From JBCBGF01 sp039193455 (GTDB lineage Bacteria > Pseudomonadota > Alphaproteobacteria > Rhodobacterales > Rhodobacteraceae): 64,000 nt of DNA. Location of the stretch: NCBI GenBank assembly GCA_039193455.1, contig JBCCWO010000001.1:248001-312000 (forward strand), given 5' to 3'. The translations under genes were made by a program, and so were the position numbers. The notes beneath the pieces are model-generated. The model was not told where the DNA came from. It worked only from the letters and a program-made list of their open reading frames with translations, and searched no databases. How positions within the stretch are numbered: the first letter of the stretch is position 1; every line of letters begins with the position of its first letter. Below are positions 15,432 through 23,998 of the stretch, piece by piece.

Positions 15432-16469
15432 ATGGCGGCGTCGGATTACGCCTATATCACGACGCCGCGCCTGCGCCTTGCCCCCGTGACCGAGGCGGAC
15501 CCCGCCGATGTCGTCGAAGGCATCGGCAACTACGATGTGGCGCGTTGGCTGGGCCGCGTGCCCTATCCCTATGGCCCCGAAGATGCACGCGGCTACATCG
15601 CGGACAGCGCGGGAACAGAGGGACAATCCTGGTTCATCTATGACGAAGGTGGTCTGTGCGGCGGGATCTCGATCCGTCGCGAACTGGGCTATTGGCTCGC
15701 GCGTACTGTCTGGGGGCAGGGCTACGCAACAGAAGCGGGTGACGCGGTGGTCGATGCGCATTTTGCCGACCCCGAGGCCGGCGATCTGACCTCGAACTAC
15801 TTCCCGGGCAATGATCGGTCCTCTCGCGTTCTTGAGAAACTCGGGTTTCAGCACTCGGGCCGGCGCCCGGTTTCCTCCCGTGCCTTGGCCCAGACGGTTG
15901 AGAGCCACGGCATGGTCCTGACCCGTGCCGATTGGGCGGAACGGCGCCTCTTTGCGGTCGAAACCGCGCGCCTGAAGCTGCGCACGCTACGTCCGACCGA
16001 CTGGCGGAGGATCGCCCAGATCGGCGGAGATCCGGATGTCGCCCGCATGATGATGCGCATGACCGTTCCCTGGCCGGAAGAGGCGGTGAAGCGATGGATG
16101 GCCCATGGGCAATTCCGCGGACGGCCCGGGTTCTGGCTTGCGATCTGCCTGCCGGACGGGGCGTTGATCGGGGGTGTCGGGCTCGGCCCCGATCATTCGG
16201 TCGCCTATATGCTCGACCGTCGCTACTGGGGCCGCGGCTATACGACCGAGGCGATGCGCGGATTTCTGGCCGCCGCACTCAAACGGTTCCCCGAGCTTGA
16301 TCATTTGGAGGCGGACCACTTTGCCGACAATCCCGCCTCGGGTGCGGTTCTCCGAAAACTCGGCTTCGAACAGACCGGCACAGGGCTTGGCGCCTCAAAG
16401 GCAAGGGTTGAGCGCGCGCCCAATGTGCTCTATCGCCTCAGCCGCGATCGCTTCAGGGCAGAGCCATGA
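15432..16469 (+). CDS. Tandem two-domain GNAT acetyltransferase
   Basis: A 345-residue protein with two Acetyltransf_3 domains in a row. The first has TPRLRLAPVTEADPAD, GYWLARTVWGQGYATEA and RSSRVLEKLGFQHSG. The second has TARLKLRTLRPTDWRR, AYMLDRRYWGRGYTTEAMRG and NPASGAVLRKLGFEQTG. Both keep the Q/R-G-x-G/A loop, so both could bind acetyl-CoA. The stop overlaps the obgE start (ATGA). With the preceding gene this gives three related domains in series, probably from duplication and fusion. Confidence 0.85.
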   Translation: MAASDYAYITTPRLRLAPVTEADPADVVEGIGNYDVARWLGRVPYPYGPEDARGYIADSAGTEGQSWFIYDEGGLCGGISIRRELGYWLARTVWGQGYATEAGDAVVDAHFADPEAGDLTSNYFPGNDRSSRVLEKLGFQHSGRRPVSSRALAQTVESHGMVLTRADWAERRLFAVETARLKLRTLRPTDWRRIAQIGGDPDVARMMMRMTVPWPEEAVKRWMAHGQFRGRPGFWLAICLPDGALIGGVGLGPDHSVAYMLDRRYWGRGYTTEAMRGFLAAALKRFPELDHLEADHFADNPASGAVLRKLGFEQTGTGLGASKARVERAPNVLYRLSRDRFRAEP

Positions 16470-17500
16470 AATTCCTAGACCTTGCAAAGGTGTATATCCG
16501 CTCGGGCGCGGGCGGAAACGGCTGCACCAGCTTTCGACGTGAGAAGTACATCGAATACGGCGGCCCCGATGGCGGTGACGGCGGCAAGGGCGGTGACGTC
16601 TGGGCCGAGGCGGTGGATGGGCTTAACACGCTGATCGACTTTCGTTACCAGCAGCACTTCTTTGCCAAGAACGGGCGCCCGGGGCAGGGAAGCCAGAAGA
16701 CCGGTGCATCAGGCGCAGATATCGTGCTGAAAGTGCCGGTGGGCACCGAAGTGCTGGATGAGGATCAGGAAACCGTGCTGGCCGATCTGACCCATGTCGG
16801 CGAGCGGGTGCTGCTGGCCCAGGGTGGGAACGGCGGCTTTGGCAACCTGCACTTCAAAACCTCGATCAATCAGGCCCCGCGCCGGGCCAATCCCGGGCAG
16901 CCGTCCGTTGAGCGGACGCTGTGGCTGCGGCTCAAGCTTATTGCCGATGTGGGGCTCTTGGGCCTGCCAAATGCGGGCAAGTCCACGTTTCTGGCCGCAA
17001 CCTCGAACGCCCGGCCGAAGATTGCCGACTATCCGTTCACGACGCTGCACCCCAATCTTGGGGTCGTCGGCGTCGATGACGCCGAATTCGTGATCGCCGA
17101 CATCCCCGGCCTGATCGAGGGTGCGCATGAAGGCCGGGGGATCGGTGATCGGTTTCTGGGGCATGTGGAGCGCTGTTCGGTGCTGCTGCATTTGGTCGAC
17201 GGTACATCTGAGGATGTGGCAGCGGATTGGCAGACGGTGATCCATGAGCTTGAGGCCTATGGCGGGCATCTGGCCGACAAGCCGCGCATCACGGCGCTGA
17301 ACAAGATCGATGCGCTGGACGAGGCGGAACGGGCCGCGGCGCGTACCGCACTCGAAGCGGTTGCCGGGCCGGTCATGCTGATGTCCGGCGTCGCGCGCGA
17401 GGGGGTGACCGACGTCCTGCGCGCCCTGCGTGCCGAGATCGAACAGGATCGCGCGGATCAGCGCGCCGAGACAAAAGAGGCCACACCGTGGCGTCCCTGA
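16466..17500 (+). CDS. obgE: Obg-family GTPase, ribosome assembly factor
   Basis: A 344-residue protein. The Gly-rich Obg fold occupies 1 to about 158 (GAGGNGCTSFRREKYIEYGGPDGGDGGKGGDVW). The G domain follows, with P-loop GLPNAGKS at 166-173, DIPG at 212-215 and NKID near 275. It acts in 50S maturation and stress control. The common rplU-rpmA-obgE order is interrupted here by the exporter/acetyltransferase genes. It overlaps proB by 13 bp, as in many alphaproteobacteria. Confidence 0.97.
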   Translation: MKFLDLAKVYIRSGAGGNGCTSFRREKYIEYGGPDGGDGGKGGDVWAEAVDGLNTLIDFRYQQHFFAKNGRPGQGSQKTGASGADIVLKVPVGTEVLDEDQETVLADLTHVGERVLLAQGGNGGFGNLHFKTSINQAPRRANPGQPSVERTLWLRLKLIADVGLLGLPNAGKSTFLAATSNARPKIADYPFTTLHPNLGVVGVDDAEFVIADIPGLIEGAHEGRGIGDRFLGHVERCSVLLHLVDGTSEDVAADWQTVIHELEAYGGHLADKPRITALNKIDALDEAERAAARTALEAVAGPVMLMSGVAREGVTDVLRALRAEIEQDRADQRAETKEATPWRP

Positions 17501-18588
17501 GCACTGCCAAACGGCTTGTCGTCAAGATCGGTTCGTCCCTGCTGGTCGAGGACGGTCGGCTTCGCGCGCAGTGGCTTACAACGCTCGCGCAGGACGTCGC
17601 CCAGATCACAAGCAGGGGTACCCAGGTGATCCTCGTCTCCTCCGGCTCCATCGCCCTCGGGCGCGGGACTTTGGACCTGGCCGGCACGGAATTGCCGCTG
17701 GAACAGTCCCAGGCGGCCGCCGCCGTTGGTCAGATCCGGTTGGCGCGCGCCTATGAAGAGGCGCTGGCACCCCACAACCTCGTCACCGCGCAGGTGCTTC
17801 TGACGCTCGAAGACAGCGCCGACCGCCGCCGCTACCTCAATGCGCGCGCGACGCTGGAGACATTGCTCACGCTTGGCACCGTGCCGATCGTCAACGAAAA
17901 CGACACGGTCGCCACGGATGAGATCCGCTTTGGGGACAATGACAGGCTCGCCGCCCAGATCGCCGTGACGGTGGGGGCGGATCAGCTGATCCTGCTGTCC
18001 GATGTCGATGGCTTCTACTCCGGCAATCCCCGCACGGACACGGGCGCGCACCGCTATGACATCATCGACCGCATCACGCCCGAGATTGAGGCTATGGCGG
18101 GCGATGCGGGGTCTGGCCTGTCGCGCGGTGGCATGAAGACAAAGCTGATGGCGGCCAAGACCGCCACGGCGGGCGGCTGTGCAATGGCGATCACCGAAGG
18201 CAGCCGCGACCACCCGCTGCGCGCGCTGGATGACGGCGCCCCGGCCACCTGGTTCCGCGCAGAAACCGATCCGCAGGCCGCGCGCAAACGCTGGATCGCG
18301 GCGATGAAGCCGCGCGGTGAAATCACGGTGGATCCCGGCGCGGCGCGCGCCCTGGCACAGGGCAAATCGCTGCTTCCGGCGGGCGTCACGCACGTCACCG
18401 GCGATTTTGGGCGCGGCGACCCCGTCGCAATCCTCGACACGACGGGGGCCCGGCTGGGCCTGGGCCTCTGCCGCTATACCGGCGCCGAGGCCAAGGGCAT
18501 CGCAGGCCATCACTCGCGCGAGATCGAGGGGATTCTTGGCTATCCCGGACGCGCCGCCCTGATCCACCGCGATGATATGGTGCTCTGA
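17488..18588 (+). CDS. proB: Glutamate 5-kinase
   Basis: First step of proline synthesis. The 366-residue protein has an amino-acid kinase domain (RLVVKIGSSLLV, VSSGSIALGRG, VPIVNENDTVATDEIRFGDND, LLSDVDGFY, GGMKTKLMAA) and a C-terminal PUA domain. The start is a GTG inside the obgE 3' end. proA follows after 63 bp, completing the glutamate-to-glutamate-semialdehyde pair. Confidence 0.96.
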   Translation: MASLSTAKRLVVKIGSSLLVEDGRLRAQWLTTLAQDVAQITSRGTQVILVSSGSIALGRGTLDLAGTELPLEQSQAAAAVGQIRLARAYEEALAPHNLVTAQVLLTLEDSADRRRYLNARATLETLLTLGTVPIVNENDTVATDEIRFGDNDRLAAQIAVTVGADQLILLSDVDGFYSGNPRTDTGAHRYDIIDRITPEIEAMAGDAGSGLSRGGMKTKLMAAKTATAGGCAMAITEGSRDHPLRALDDGAPATWFRAETDPQAARKRWIAAMKPRGEITVDPGAARALAQGKSLLPAGVTHVTGDFGRGDPVAILDTTGARLGLGLCRYTGAEAKGIAGHHSREIEGILGYPGRAALIHRDDMVL

Positions 18589-18590
18589 CC

Positions 18591-18615
18591 CTTCATCTTG
18601 GTATAAATACTCACG
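18591..18615. repeat. Dispersed intergenic motif, copy 1
   Basis: The motif CTTCATCTTGG followed by TATAAATACTCACG lies between proB and proA. A second copy at about 52685-52709 matches 22 of 25 positions. Comparable motifs are, from memory, abundant between genes in Rhodobacterales genomes. Confidence 0.55.
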
Positions 18616-18651
18616 CGCCTCCCTCTCTCGCCCGGCAAAAGGCCCGCTTTG

Positions 18652-19917
18652 ATGAACGATATGACCAACATCCCCGCCCTGATGGCCGAGATCGGTGCAA
18701 ATGCCCGCCGCGCCGCAGATGAGCTCGCCTTTGCCAGTGCCGAGCGTAAGCATGCCGCGCTGATCGGCACCGCCGAGTCGGTCTGGGCCCGACGTGCGGA
18801 CATCCTGAAGGCCAACGCCAAGGATATGGCCTTCGGCGAGGAAAAGGGCCTCTCAGCCGCGATGCTGGACCGGCTGATGCTGGATGAAGATCGCATTCGC
18901 GGGATGGTCGACGGCCTGCGCGCGGTTGCCGAACAACCTGATCCCGTGGGGGAGGTGATTTCCGAGTGGGACATGCCCAGCGGGCTGCACATCCGCCGCG
19001 TGCGCACGCCACTGGGCGTCGTGGGCGTCATCTATGAAAGCCGCCCGAACGTCACCGCCGATGCGGGGGCGCTTTGCCTGAAGGCGGGCAACGCGGTGAT
19101 CCTTCGGGGTGGGTCAGAAAGCTTCCATTCCTCGGGGGTGATCCACGGCTGCCTGGTAGACGGGCTGAAGACCGCAAACCTGCCGGCGCACAGCATCCAG
19201 CGCGTGCCCACCCGCGATCGCGCGGCGGTGCAGGCGATGCTGACGATGACGGATACGATTGATGTGATTGTGCCCCGGGGCGGCAAAGGCCTTGTCGGGC
19301 TGGTCCAACGCGAGGCCCGCGTGCCGGTCTTCGCGCATCTGGAAGGGATCGTTCACATCTATATCGACGCTGCCGCCGATCCGGTGAAGACGCTGGATGT
19401 GGTGGTGAACGCCAAGACGCGGCGCACTGGCATTTGCGGGGCGGCAGAGTGTCTGCTCATCCATCGCGATATCGTGGATACGATTGGCCAGGGCGTGATC
19501 CGGACGCTGATCGATGCCGGGGTCGAGGTGCATGCCGGGCCCGGTTTGGACGGGATCGCGGGCACGATACCGGCGACCGAAGACGACTGGGGGCGCGAAT
19601 ACCTCGACATGAAGATCGCGGCCAAAGTTGTTGATACTATTGATGATGCGATTGAACACATCCGCACCTATGGCTCAAGCCACACCGACTGCATTCTGAC
19701 TGAGGATGACGCGGCGGCCGGGCGGTTCTTTACCGAACTCGACAGCGCGATTCTGATGCGCAACGCCTCGACACAGTTCGCCGATGGCGGTGAGTTCGGG
19801 ATGGGGGCCGAGATCGGGATTGCGACCGGCAAGATGCATGCCCGCGGGCCGGTGGGCGCCACGCAGTTGACGAGCTTTAAGTATCTCGTCGAGGGCGATG
19901 GGACGGTGCGGACCTGA
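18652..19917 (+). CDS. proA: Glutamate-5-semialdehyde dehydrogenase (gamma-glutamyl phosphate reductase)
   Basis: Second step of proline synthesis, NADPH-dependent reduction of gamma-glutamyl phosphate. The 421-residue protein has the ALDH-like fold with GVIYESRPNVTADAGALCLKAGNAVILRGG and the catalytic Cys at about 262 (TRRTGICGAAE). The ATG at 18652 is chosen; a TTG at 18649 and an ATG at 18661 are also in frame. It is probably co-transcribed with proB. Confidence 0.96.
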   Translation: MNDMTNIPALMAEIGANARRAADELAFASAERKHAALIGTAESVWARRADILKANAKDMAFGEEKGLSAAMLDRLMLDEDRIRGMVDGLRAVAEQPDPVGEVISEWDMPSGLHIRRVRTPLGVVGVIYESRPNVTADAGALCLKAGNAVILRGGSESFHSSGVIHGCLVDGLKTANLPAHSIQRVPTRDRAAVQAMLTMTDTIDVIVPRGGKGLVGLVQREARVPVFAHLEGIVHIYIDAAADPVKTLDVVVNAKTRRTGICGAAECLLIHRDIVDTIGQGVIRTLIDAGVEVHAGPGLDGIAGTIPATEDDWGREYLDMKIAAKVVDTIDDAIEHIRTYGSSHTDCILTEDDAAAGRFFTELDSAILMRNASTQFADGGEFGMGAEIGIATGKMHARGPVGATQLTSFKYLVEGDGTVRT

Positions 19918-19938
19918 CCCGCGCCCAACCGCAGCGGA

Positions 19939-20535
19939 TCAGAACCGGGCCACGATTTCCTGCTCACCGATTTCTGTGACCAGAGTGCGTCCGGCGGCTT
20001 GCGCGGCCGGGGCCACCAGCGGGAAGTGAACATCTGAGGGCGTCAGCTCGGCCAGCGCCTCGGGCGCGATCACGAGCGACCACAAGGCCGGATCGATATT
20101 GAACCGGTCCGCATTGGCCCGCACCGACCAGTCCGACTGCGATCGATTGATCGAGACACGGCCGCCGCGCGGCATGGCGGACTCGAGGCACTGAAAGAGC
20201 AGGAAGGCGAGCTTGACGATGGGGCGTGGCAGATCGCCCTTTGGGCGCCAGTCGTAACGCACCCGCCCGCCGCGCGAGACATCGTCAAGAACGCCTGTTA
20301 CCTCGCTCGACCCGATGATCTGACTGGGCAGGGCCGCGCCAAAGGCGATTCGAAAGAACCGGATCCGTGCGTTCGCATTTTCAACGCTTTGCGTAATCAG
20401 ATCGAGTTCCGGGGATGCCGGCAGACCGGACATCGACAACAGCTCGATCCCATTGCCGATGGCGCCCAGCGGGCTTATCAGATCATGACAGATGCGCGAC
20501 CCGAGCAGCGCGCTGAGATCCCGTGCAACGCTCAT
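19939..20535 (-). CDS. chpT: ChpT-like histidine phosphotransferase
   Basis: A 198-residue protein with the H-box SRICHDLISPLGAIGNGIEL (His17) and a degenerate ATPase-like C-terminal half. ChpT carries phosphate from the hybrid kinase CckA to CtrA and CpdR in alphaproteobacteria. In Rhodobacterales this pathway controls motility and gene transfer agents rather than viability. The length and the conserved His-Asp pair fit. It is divergent from the DUF3553 gene, with 27 bp between starts. Confidence 0.85.
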   Translation of the reverse strand: MSVARDLSALLGSRICHDLISPLGAIGNGIELLSMSGLPASPELDLITQSVENANARIRFFRIAFGAALPSQIIGSSEVTGVLDDVSRGGRVRYDWRPKGDLPRPIVKLAFLLFQCLESAMPRGGRVSINRSQSDWSVRANADRFNIDPALWSLVIAPEALAELTPSDVHFPLVAPAAQAAGRTLVTEIGEQEIVARF

Positions 20536-20562
20536 ACGCCGGCCTGCACAACAGGAGCCACG

Positions 20563-20745
20563 ATGTCCGATATCTCATCCCTTTTGGAGCCCGGGATGCT
20601 GGTGCGTAACCCGGCGCAGCCGGGGTGGGGATTGGGACAGGTCCAGTCAAATATCGCGGGGAAGGTGACCGTGAACTTCGAACATGAGGGCAAGGTCGTC
20701 ATGGATGGTACCCGGGTAGAGCTTACATTGGTTTTTGACGAGTGA
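20563..20745 (+). CDS. DUF3553 small protein
   Basis: A 60-residue protein (EPGMLVRNPAQPGWGLGQVQS...GKVTVNFEHEGKVV) with the SH3-like beta barrel pattern of DUF3553, related to the CarD/UvrD C-terminal Tudor-like modules. Function unknown. The ATG at 20563 is preceded by ACAGGAG. An upstream extension to 20389 is antisense to chpT and rejected. Confidence 0.82.
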   Translation: MSDISSLLEPGMLVRNPAQPGWGLGQVQSNIAGKVTVNFEHEGKVVMDGTRVELTLVFDE

Positions 20746-20877
20746 GGTACAACCGTTAATAAATCGTTTACGATATCATTCATCTTTAGGTTGAAGACAG
20801 CATGTCGCAGCGGACCGATGCTTGCATCGCCGCGTTGGCACCCCTAGAACGCCGCCACCGTGACCATTCCGGGCCCC

Positions 20878-21645
20878 ATGACGCGCATCGCGCCGCAGTT
20901 CTCTCTGCGCCTGGCACGCACGCCTGAAGACGTCGCGGCGGCGGCGCGCCTGCGCTACGCGGTGTTTGTCGAAGAATTGGGCGGTGACGGGCCGCTGGTC
21001 GATCACGACGCGCGTCTCGAACAGGACCGGTTCGATCCGTTCTTCGATCACCTGATCCTTGTTGATGATGCGCGCCCCGCAGATGACCGTGTCGTGGGCG
21101 TCTACCGCCTGATGCGCAACGACCAGGCCGCGGCGGCCGGACAGTTCTATTCCGAAGATGAGTACGACCTTGCGCTCTTGCGCGACAGCGGTCGCCCGCT
21201 TTTGGAACTCGGGCGGTCCTGCCTGCACCGCGATTATCGCGGCGGGACGGCCATGATGCATCTTTGGCAGGGATTGGCCGCCTATGTCGAAGATCACGGG
21301 GTTGAGATCCTCTTTGGCGTCGCAAGCTTCCATGGCACGGACATCGATACGCTCGCCGGGCCACTGTCGCTGCTGCACCATCGCCATCTTGCCCCGCCAG
21401 AGATGCGCGTGCGGGCGCTGGAGGCGCATTTTCAGCCGATGGACCTGATGCCCGAAGACGCGATTGACCGGGCCGCGGCGATGCGCGCGGTTCCGGCATT
21501 GATCAAGGCCTATCTGCGGCTTGGCGGCACGGTGGGTGAGGGAGCCTTCATCGACAGGCCCTTCAACACCACGGATGTGTGCCTTGTGATGGATACTGCC
21601 CGGATCAACGACAAAATGCGCGCGCTCTATACACGGCCGCGGTGA
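20878..21645 (+). CDS. olsB: L-ornithine N-alpha-acyltransferase (lyso-ornithine lipid synthase)
   Basis: Transfers a 3-hydroxyacyl chain from ACP to ornithine, the first step of ornithine lipid synthesis. The 255-residue protein shows the acetyltransferase-like fold: RLRYAVFVEELG, DHLILVD, VGVYRLMRNDQA, FYSEDEYDL and LELGRSCLHRDYRGGTAMMHLWQGL. The start is uncertain: ATG at 20878 or GTG at 20860. It overlaps olsA by one base (TGATG), matching the olsBA arrangement of the group. Confidence 0.9.
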   Translation: MTRIAPQFSLRLARTPEDVAAAARLRYAVFVEELGGDGPLVDHDARLEQDRFDPFFDHLILVDDARPADDRVVGVYRLMRNDQAAAAGQFYSEDEYDLALLRDSGRPLLELGRSCLHRDYRGGTAMMHLWQGLAAYVEDHGVEILFGVASFHGTDIDTLAGPLSLLHHRHLAPPEMRVRALEAHFQPMDLMPEDAIDRAAAMRAVPALIKAYLRLGGTVGEGAFIDRPFNTTDVCLVMDTARINDKMRALYTRPR

Positions 21646-22472
21646 TGGATGACGCGTGGCTCACCGCCCCGGCGCCTGCGCGGGTCACGCGGGATGTCTG
21701 GGCCTGGCTGCGGATTGTTCGGCGGGGTGTCGCCTTGGGCGTCGTTGTGTTCGGCGGCCTTGGCATCCTGCTCTTGATTCGCCTTGTTGAAAAACCAGTG
21801 CACGGCGTGGCGCGGCCCTGGACGCCATGGATCACCCAAGGGGTTTGCCGAGCGGCCTTTGCGATCCTTGGGATGCGCCATATCACGCAGGGCACCCGAA
21901 TGACGCAGCCGGGCGCTGTTGTGGCCAATCACGCCTCCTGGCTCGATATCTTTGCGCTGAACGCGCGCAAGCGGGTCTACTTTGTCTCAAAGGACGAGGT
22001 GGCGGGATGGCCCGGTATCGGGTGGCTGGCCAAGGCCACAGGAACAGTCTTCATCAAACGCGCGGCGCGCGAGGCGCAGGCGCAAAAAAAGCTGTTCGAA
22101 GAACGGCTGGGCGCGGGCCACAAGCTGCTCTTCTTTCCGGAAGGGACCTCATCCGATAGCTTGCGTGTTTTGCATTTCAAATCAACACTCTTTGCGGCGT
22201 TCTTTACAGATTCGTTGCGGCACAAGGTCTTTATTCAACCGGTCACCGTTCGCTACACCGCCCCACCCGGATCCGACCCTCGCGTTTATGGCTGGTGGCG
22301 CGATATGGACTTTGCCGGGCATCTTCTGACGGTGCTCGCGATCCGCCAGCACGGTACGGTTGAGGTGATCTATCACACGCCGGTGCAGGTCGCCGACTTC
22401 GCGGATCGGAAGGTGCTTGCCAAACACTGTGAAACTGTGATCCGGGCGGGCTTTGACGCCGGGCGGGGTTAA
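21645..22472 (+). CDS. olsA: 1-acyl-glycerol-3-phosphate / lyso-ornithine lipid O-acyltransferase
   Basis: A 275-residue PlsC-family enzyme with an N-terminal membrane helix, the catalytic NHASWLD (HX4D) and FPEGTSSDS. Coupling to olsB indicates acylation of lyso-ornithine lipid; in relatives OlsA can also make phosphatidic acid. Its 3' end overlaps by 4 bp the convergent thiE-like gene. Confidence 0.9.
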   Translation: MDDAWLTAPAPARVTRDVWAWLRIVRRGVALGVVVFGGLGILLLIRLVEKPVHGVARPWTPWITQGVCRAAFAILGMRHITQGTRMTQPGAVVANHASWLDIFALNARKRVYFVSKDEVAGWPGIGWLAKATGTVFIKRAAREAQAQKKLFEERLGAGHKLLFFPEGTSSDSLRVLHFKSTLFAAFFTDSLRHKVFIQPVTVRYTAPPGSDPRVYGWWRDMDFAGHLLTVLAIRQHGTVEVIYHTPVQVADFADRKVLAKHCETVIRAGFDAGRG

Positions 22473-23098
22473 GCCGGGACTGCCATCGCAGCCTTGAGTT
22501 CGGCCAATGCGGCGGCGGCATCTTTTTCGCGCCAGATCTCGCTGCCGATGGCCAGAAAATCCGTGAACGGGGTCAGTTCGCGCACCGCGTCTTCGGTAAC
22601 GGCCCCTTCGGCAACCACCGGCACCTCGATCATCTCGGACCACCAGGCAAACAGATCGGGCGGGGCAACGGTACCGTCGCCCAACGCACTGGCGCTCACG
22701 GGACCAAAACTTACATAGTCGGCGCCTGCTTCGCCCGCGTTCATGCCGTCGTGCCGCGATGCGCCGCAGAACGCGCCGACGATGGCATCGGCCCCGAGCG
22801 CTTTGCGCACCTTTCGGACCGAACGGGCGCCATCGGTGAGATGGACCCCATCCAGCCCAAGGCGTGTCACCAGTCCGACATGGCGATCGATCACACAGGC
22901 CACGTCCGCCCGGTGGCATACCTCGCGTACCGCATCCGCCGCGCGGGCAATCCAGTCTTCGTCCTGGCTGGTCGTGCTCAGCCGCACACAGGCCACCGGA
23001 TGGGCGTCAAGCACATCGTCCAGCCGGGCCGGGAAAGACGACAGCTCAAACTCGGGCGGCGTGATGAGATAGATCTGCGGGGCGTCGGGGGCGGCCAT
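22469..23098 (-). CDS. ThiE/TenI-like thiamine phosphate synthase family protein
   Basis: A 209-residue TIM-barrel protein of the ThiE/TenI superfamily: YLITPPEF, VIDRHVGLVTRLGLDGVHLTDGARSVRKVRKALG, GADYVSFGPV, VVAEGAVTEDAVRE and a C-terminal FLAIGSEIW. The usual DVHLGQ of true ThiE reads GVHLTD here, so the activity is uncertain, and it may be a TenI-like homologue. No other thiamine genes are adjacent. Confidence 0.78.
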   Translation of the reverse strand: MAAPDAPQIYLITPPEFELSSFPARLDDVLDAHPVACVRLSTTSQDEDWIARAADAVREVCHRADVACVIDRHVGLVTRLGLDGVHLTDGARSVRKVRKALGADAIVGAFCGASRHDGMNAGEAGADYVSFGPVSASALGDGTVAPPDLFAWWSEMIEVPVVAEGAVTEDAVRELTPFTDFLAIGSEIWREKDAAAALAELKAAMAVPA

Positions 23099-23214
23099 TT
23101 CCGGCTCCTTATCTGCTGGCTGGCGCCGTCATAGCGGGGATTGCAGGCTTTGGCCAATAGTGGCGGCGGCCCGCCTTGCACAGCCGGACGCAGGCGCGTA
23201 CCACCGCCGCCGAT

Positions 23215-23949
23215 ATGGGACAGCCTCAATTCATCCTTGTGCGTCCGCAGATGGGCGAAAACATCGGCGCCGCGGCGCGGGCGATGTGGAACTTCGGTCT
23301 TGACCGGATGGCGATCGTTGCCCCGCGGGATGGGTGGCCGAACCAAAAGGCGGTGGCGATGGCCAGTGGCGCCGGGCGGCTGTTGGACGAGGCACAGATC
23401 ACAGAGTCAGTGCCCGAGGCGTTGGGGGACGCAACCTTCGTCTTTGCAACGACCGCACGCCAAAGGGATCTGACCAAGCCGGTGTTCGAGCCCGAAGCTG
23501 CGATGGCCAAGGCACAGGACCTGATCGCCGCCGGAGGACAGGTTGCGGTGCTCTTCGGGCCGGAGCGTGCGGGCCTGGAGAACGACGATATCGCCCGCGC
23601 AAACGCCGTTATCTCGGTCCCCGTGAACCCCGATTTCCCCTCGCTGAACCTTGCGCAATGCGTGTTGCTGACAGCCTATGAGTGGCGCCGGACCGCCACA
23701 GAGCGCACAGCGGAAGTGATGGAGATGGCGGGAACCGTGTGGGCCAGCGCGCTGGAGGTCGAGCGATTGGCCGAGCATTACGAAGACCGCCTTGCGCAGG
23801 CCGGGTTCTTTTTCCCCGAAACCAAGGCCGAGGGGATGAAGATCACCCTGCGCAATCTCTGGAGCCGGATGCCCTTTACCCGCGCGGATGTGCAGATCCT
23901 GCATGGCATCCTGCGGCAAATGGTGCGCTGGAAGGAGCGGGGCGAGTGA
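23215..23949 (+). CDS. trmJ: tRNA (cytidine/uridine-2'-O-)-methyltransferase TrmJ-like
   Basis: A 244-residue SPOUT methyltransferase: FILVRPQMGENIGAAARAMWNFGL, FATTARQRD, VAVLFGPERAGLENDDIARAN and PSLNLAQCVLLTAYEW are the three SpoU motifs forming the knotted SAM site. TrmJ methylates position 32 of some tRNAs. The ATG at 23215 begins MGQPQF. It is 49 bp upstream of ctaA. Confidence 0.9.
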   Translation: MGQPQFILVRPQMGENIGAAARAMWNFGLDRMAIVAPRDGWPNQKAVAMASGAGRLLDEAQITESVPEALGDATFVFATTARQRDLTKPVFEPEAAMAKAQDLIAAGGQVAVLFGPERAGLENDDIARANAVISVPVNPDFPSLNLAQCVLLTAYEWRRTATERTAEVMEMAGTVWASALEVERLAEHYEDRLAQAGFFFPETKAEGMKITLRNLWSRMPFTRADVQILHGILRQMVRWKERGE

Positions 23950-23998
23950 CTGGACGCTTGAACGGGCCAGACATAGGTTGCGCCGCAGGAGAGATGCG

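Noticed and set aside
17458..18753. 431-residue ORF antisense to proB
   Set aside because: High-GC shadow frame opposite an unmistakable proB; rich in Arg, Gly and His without domain features.
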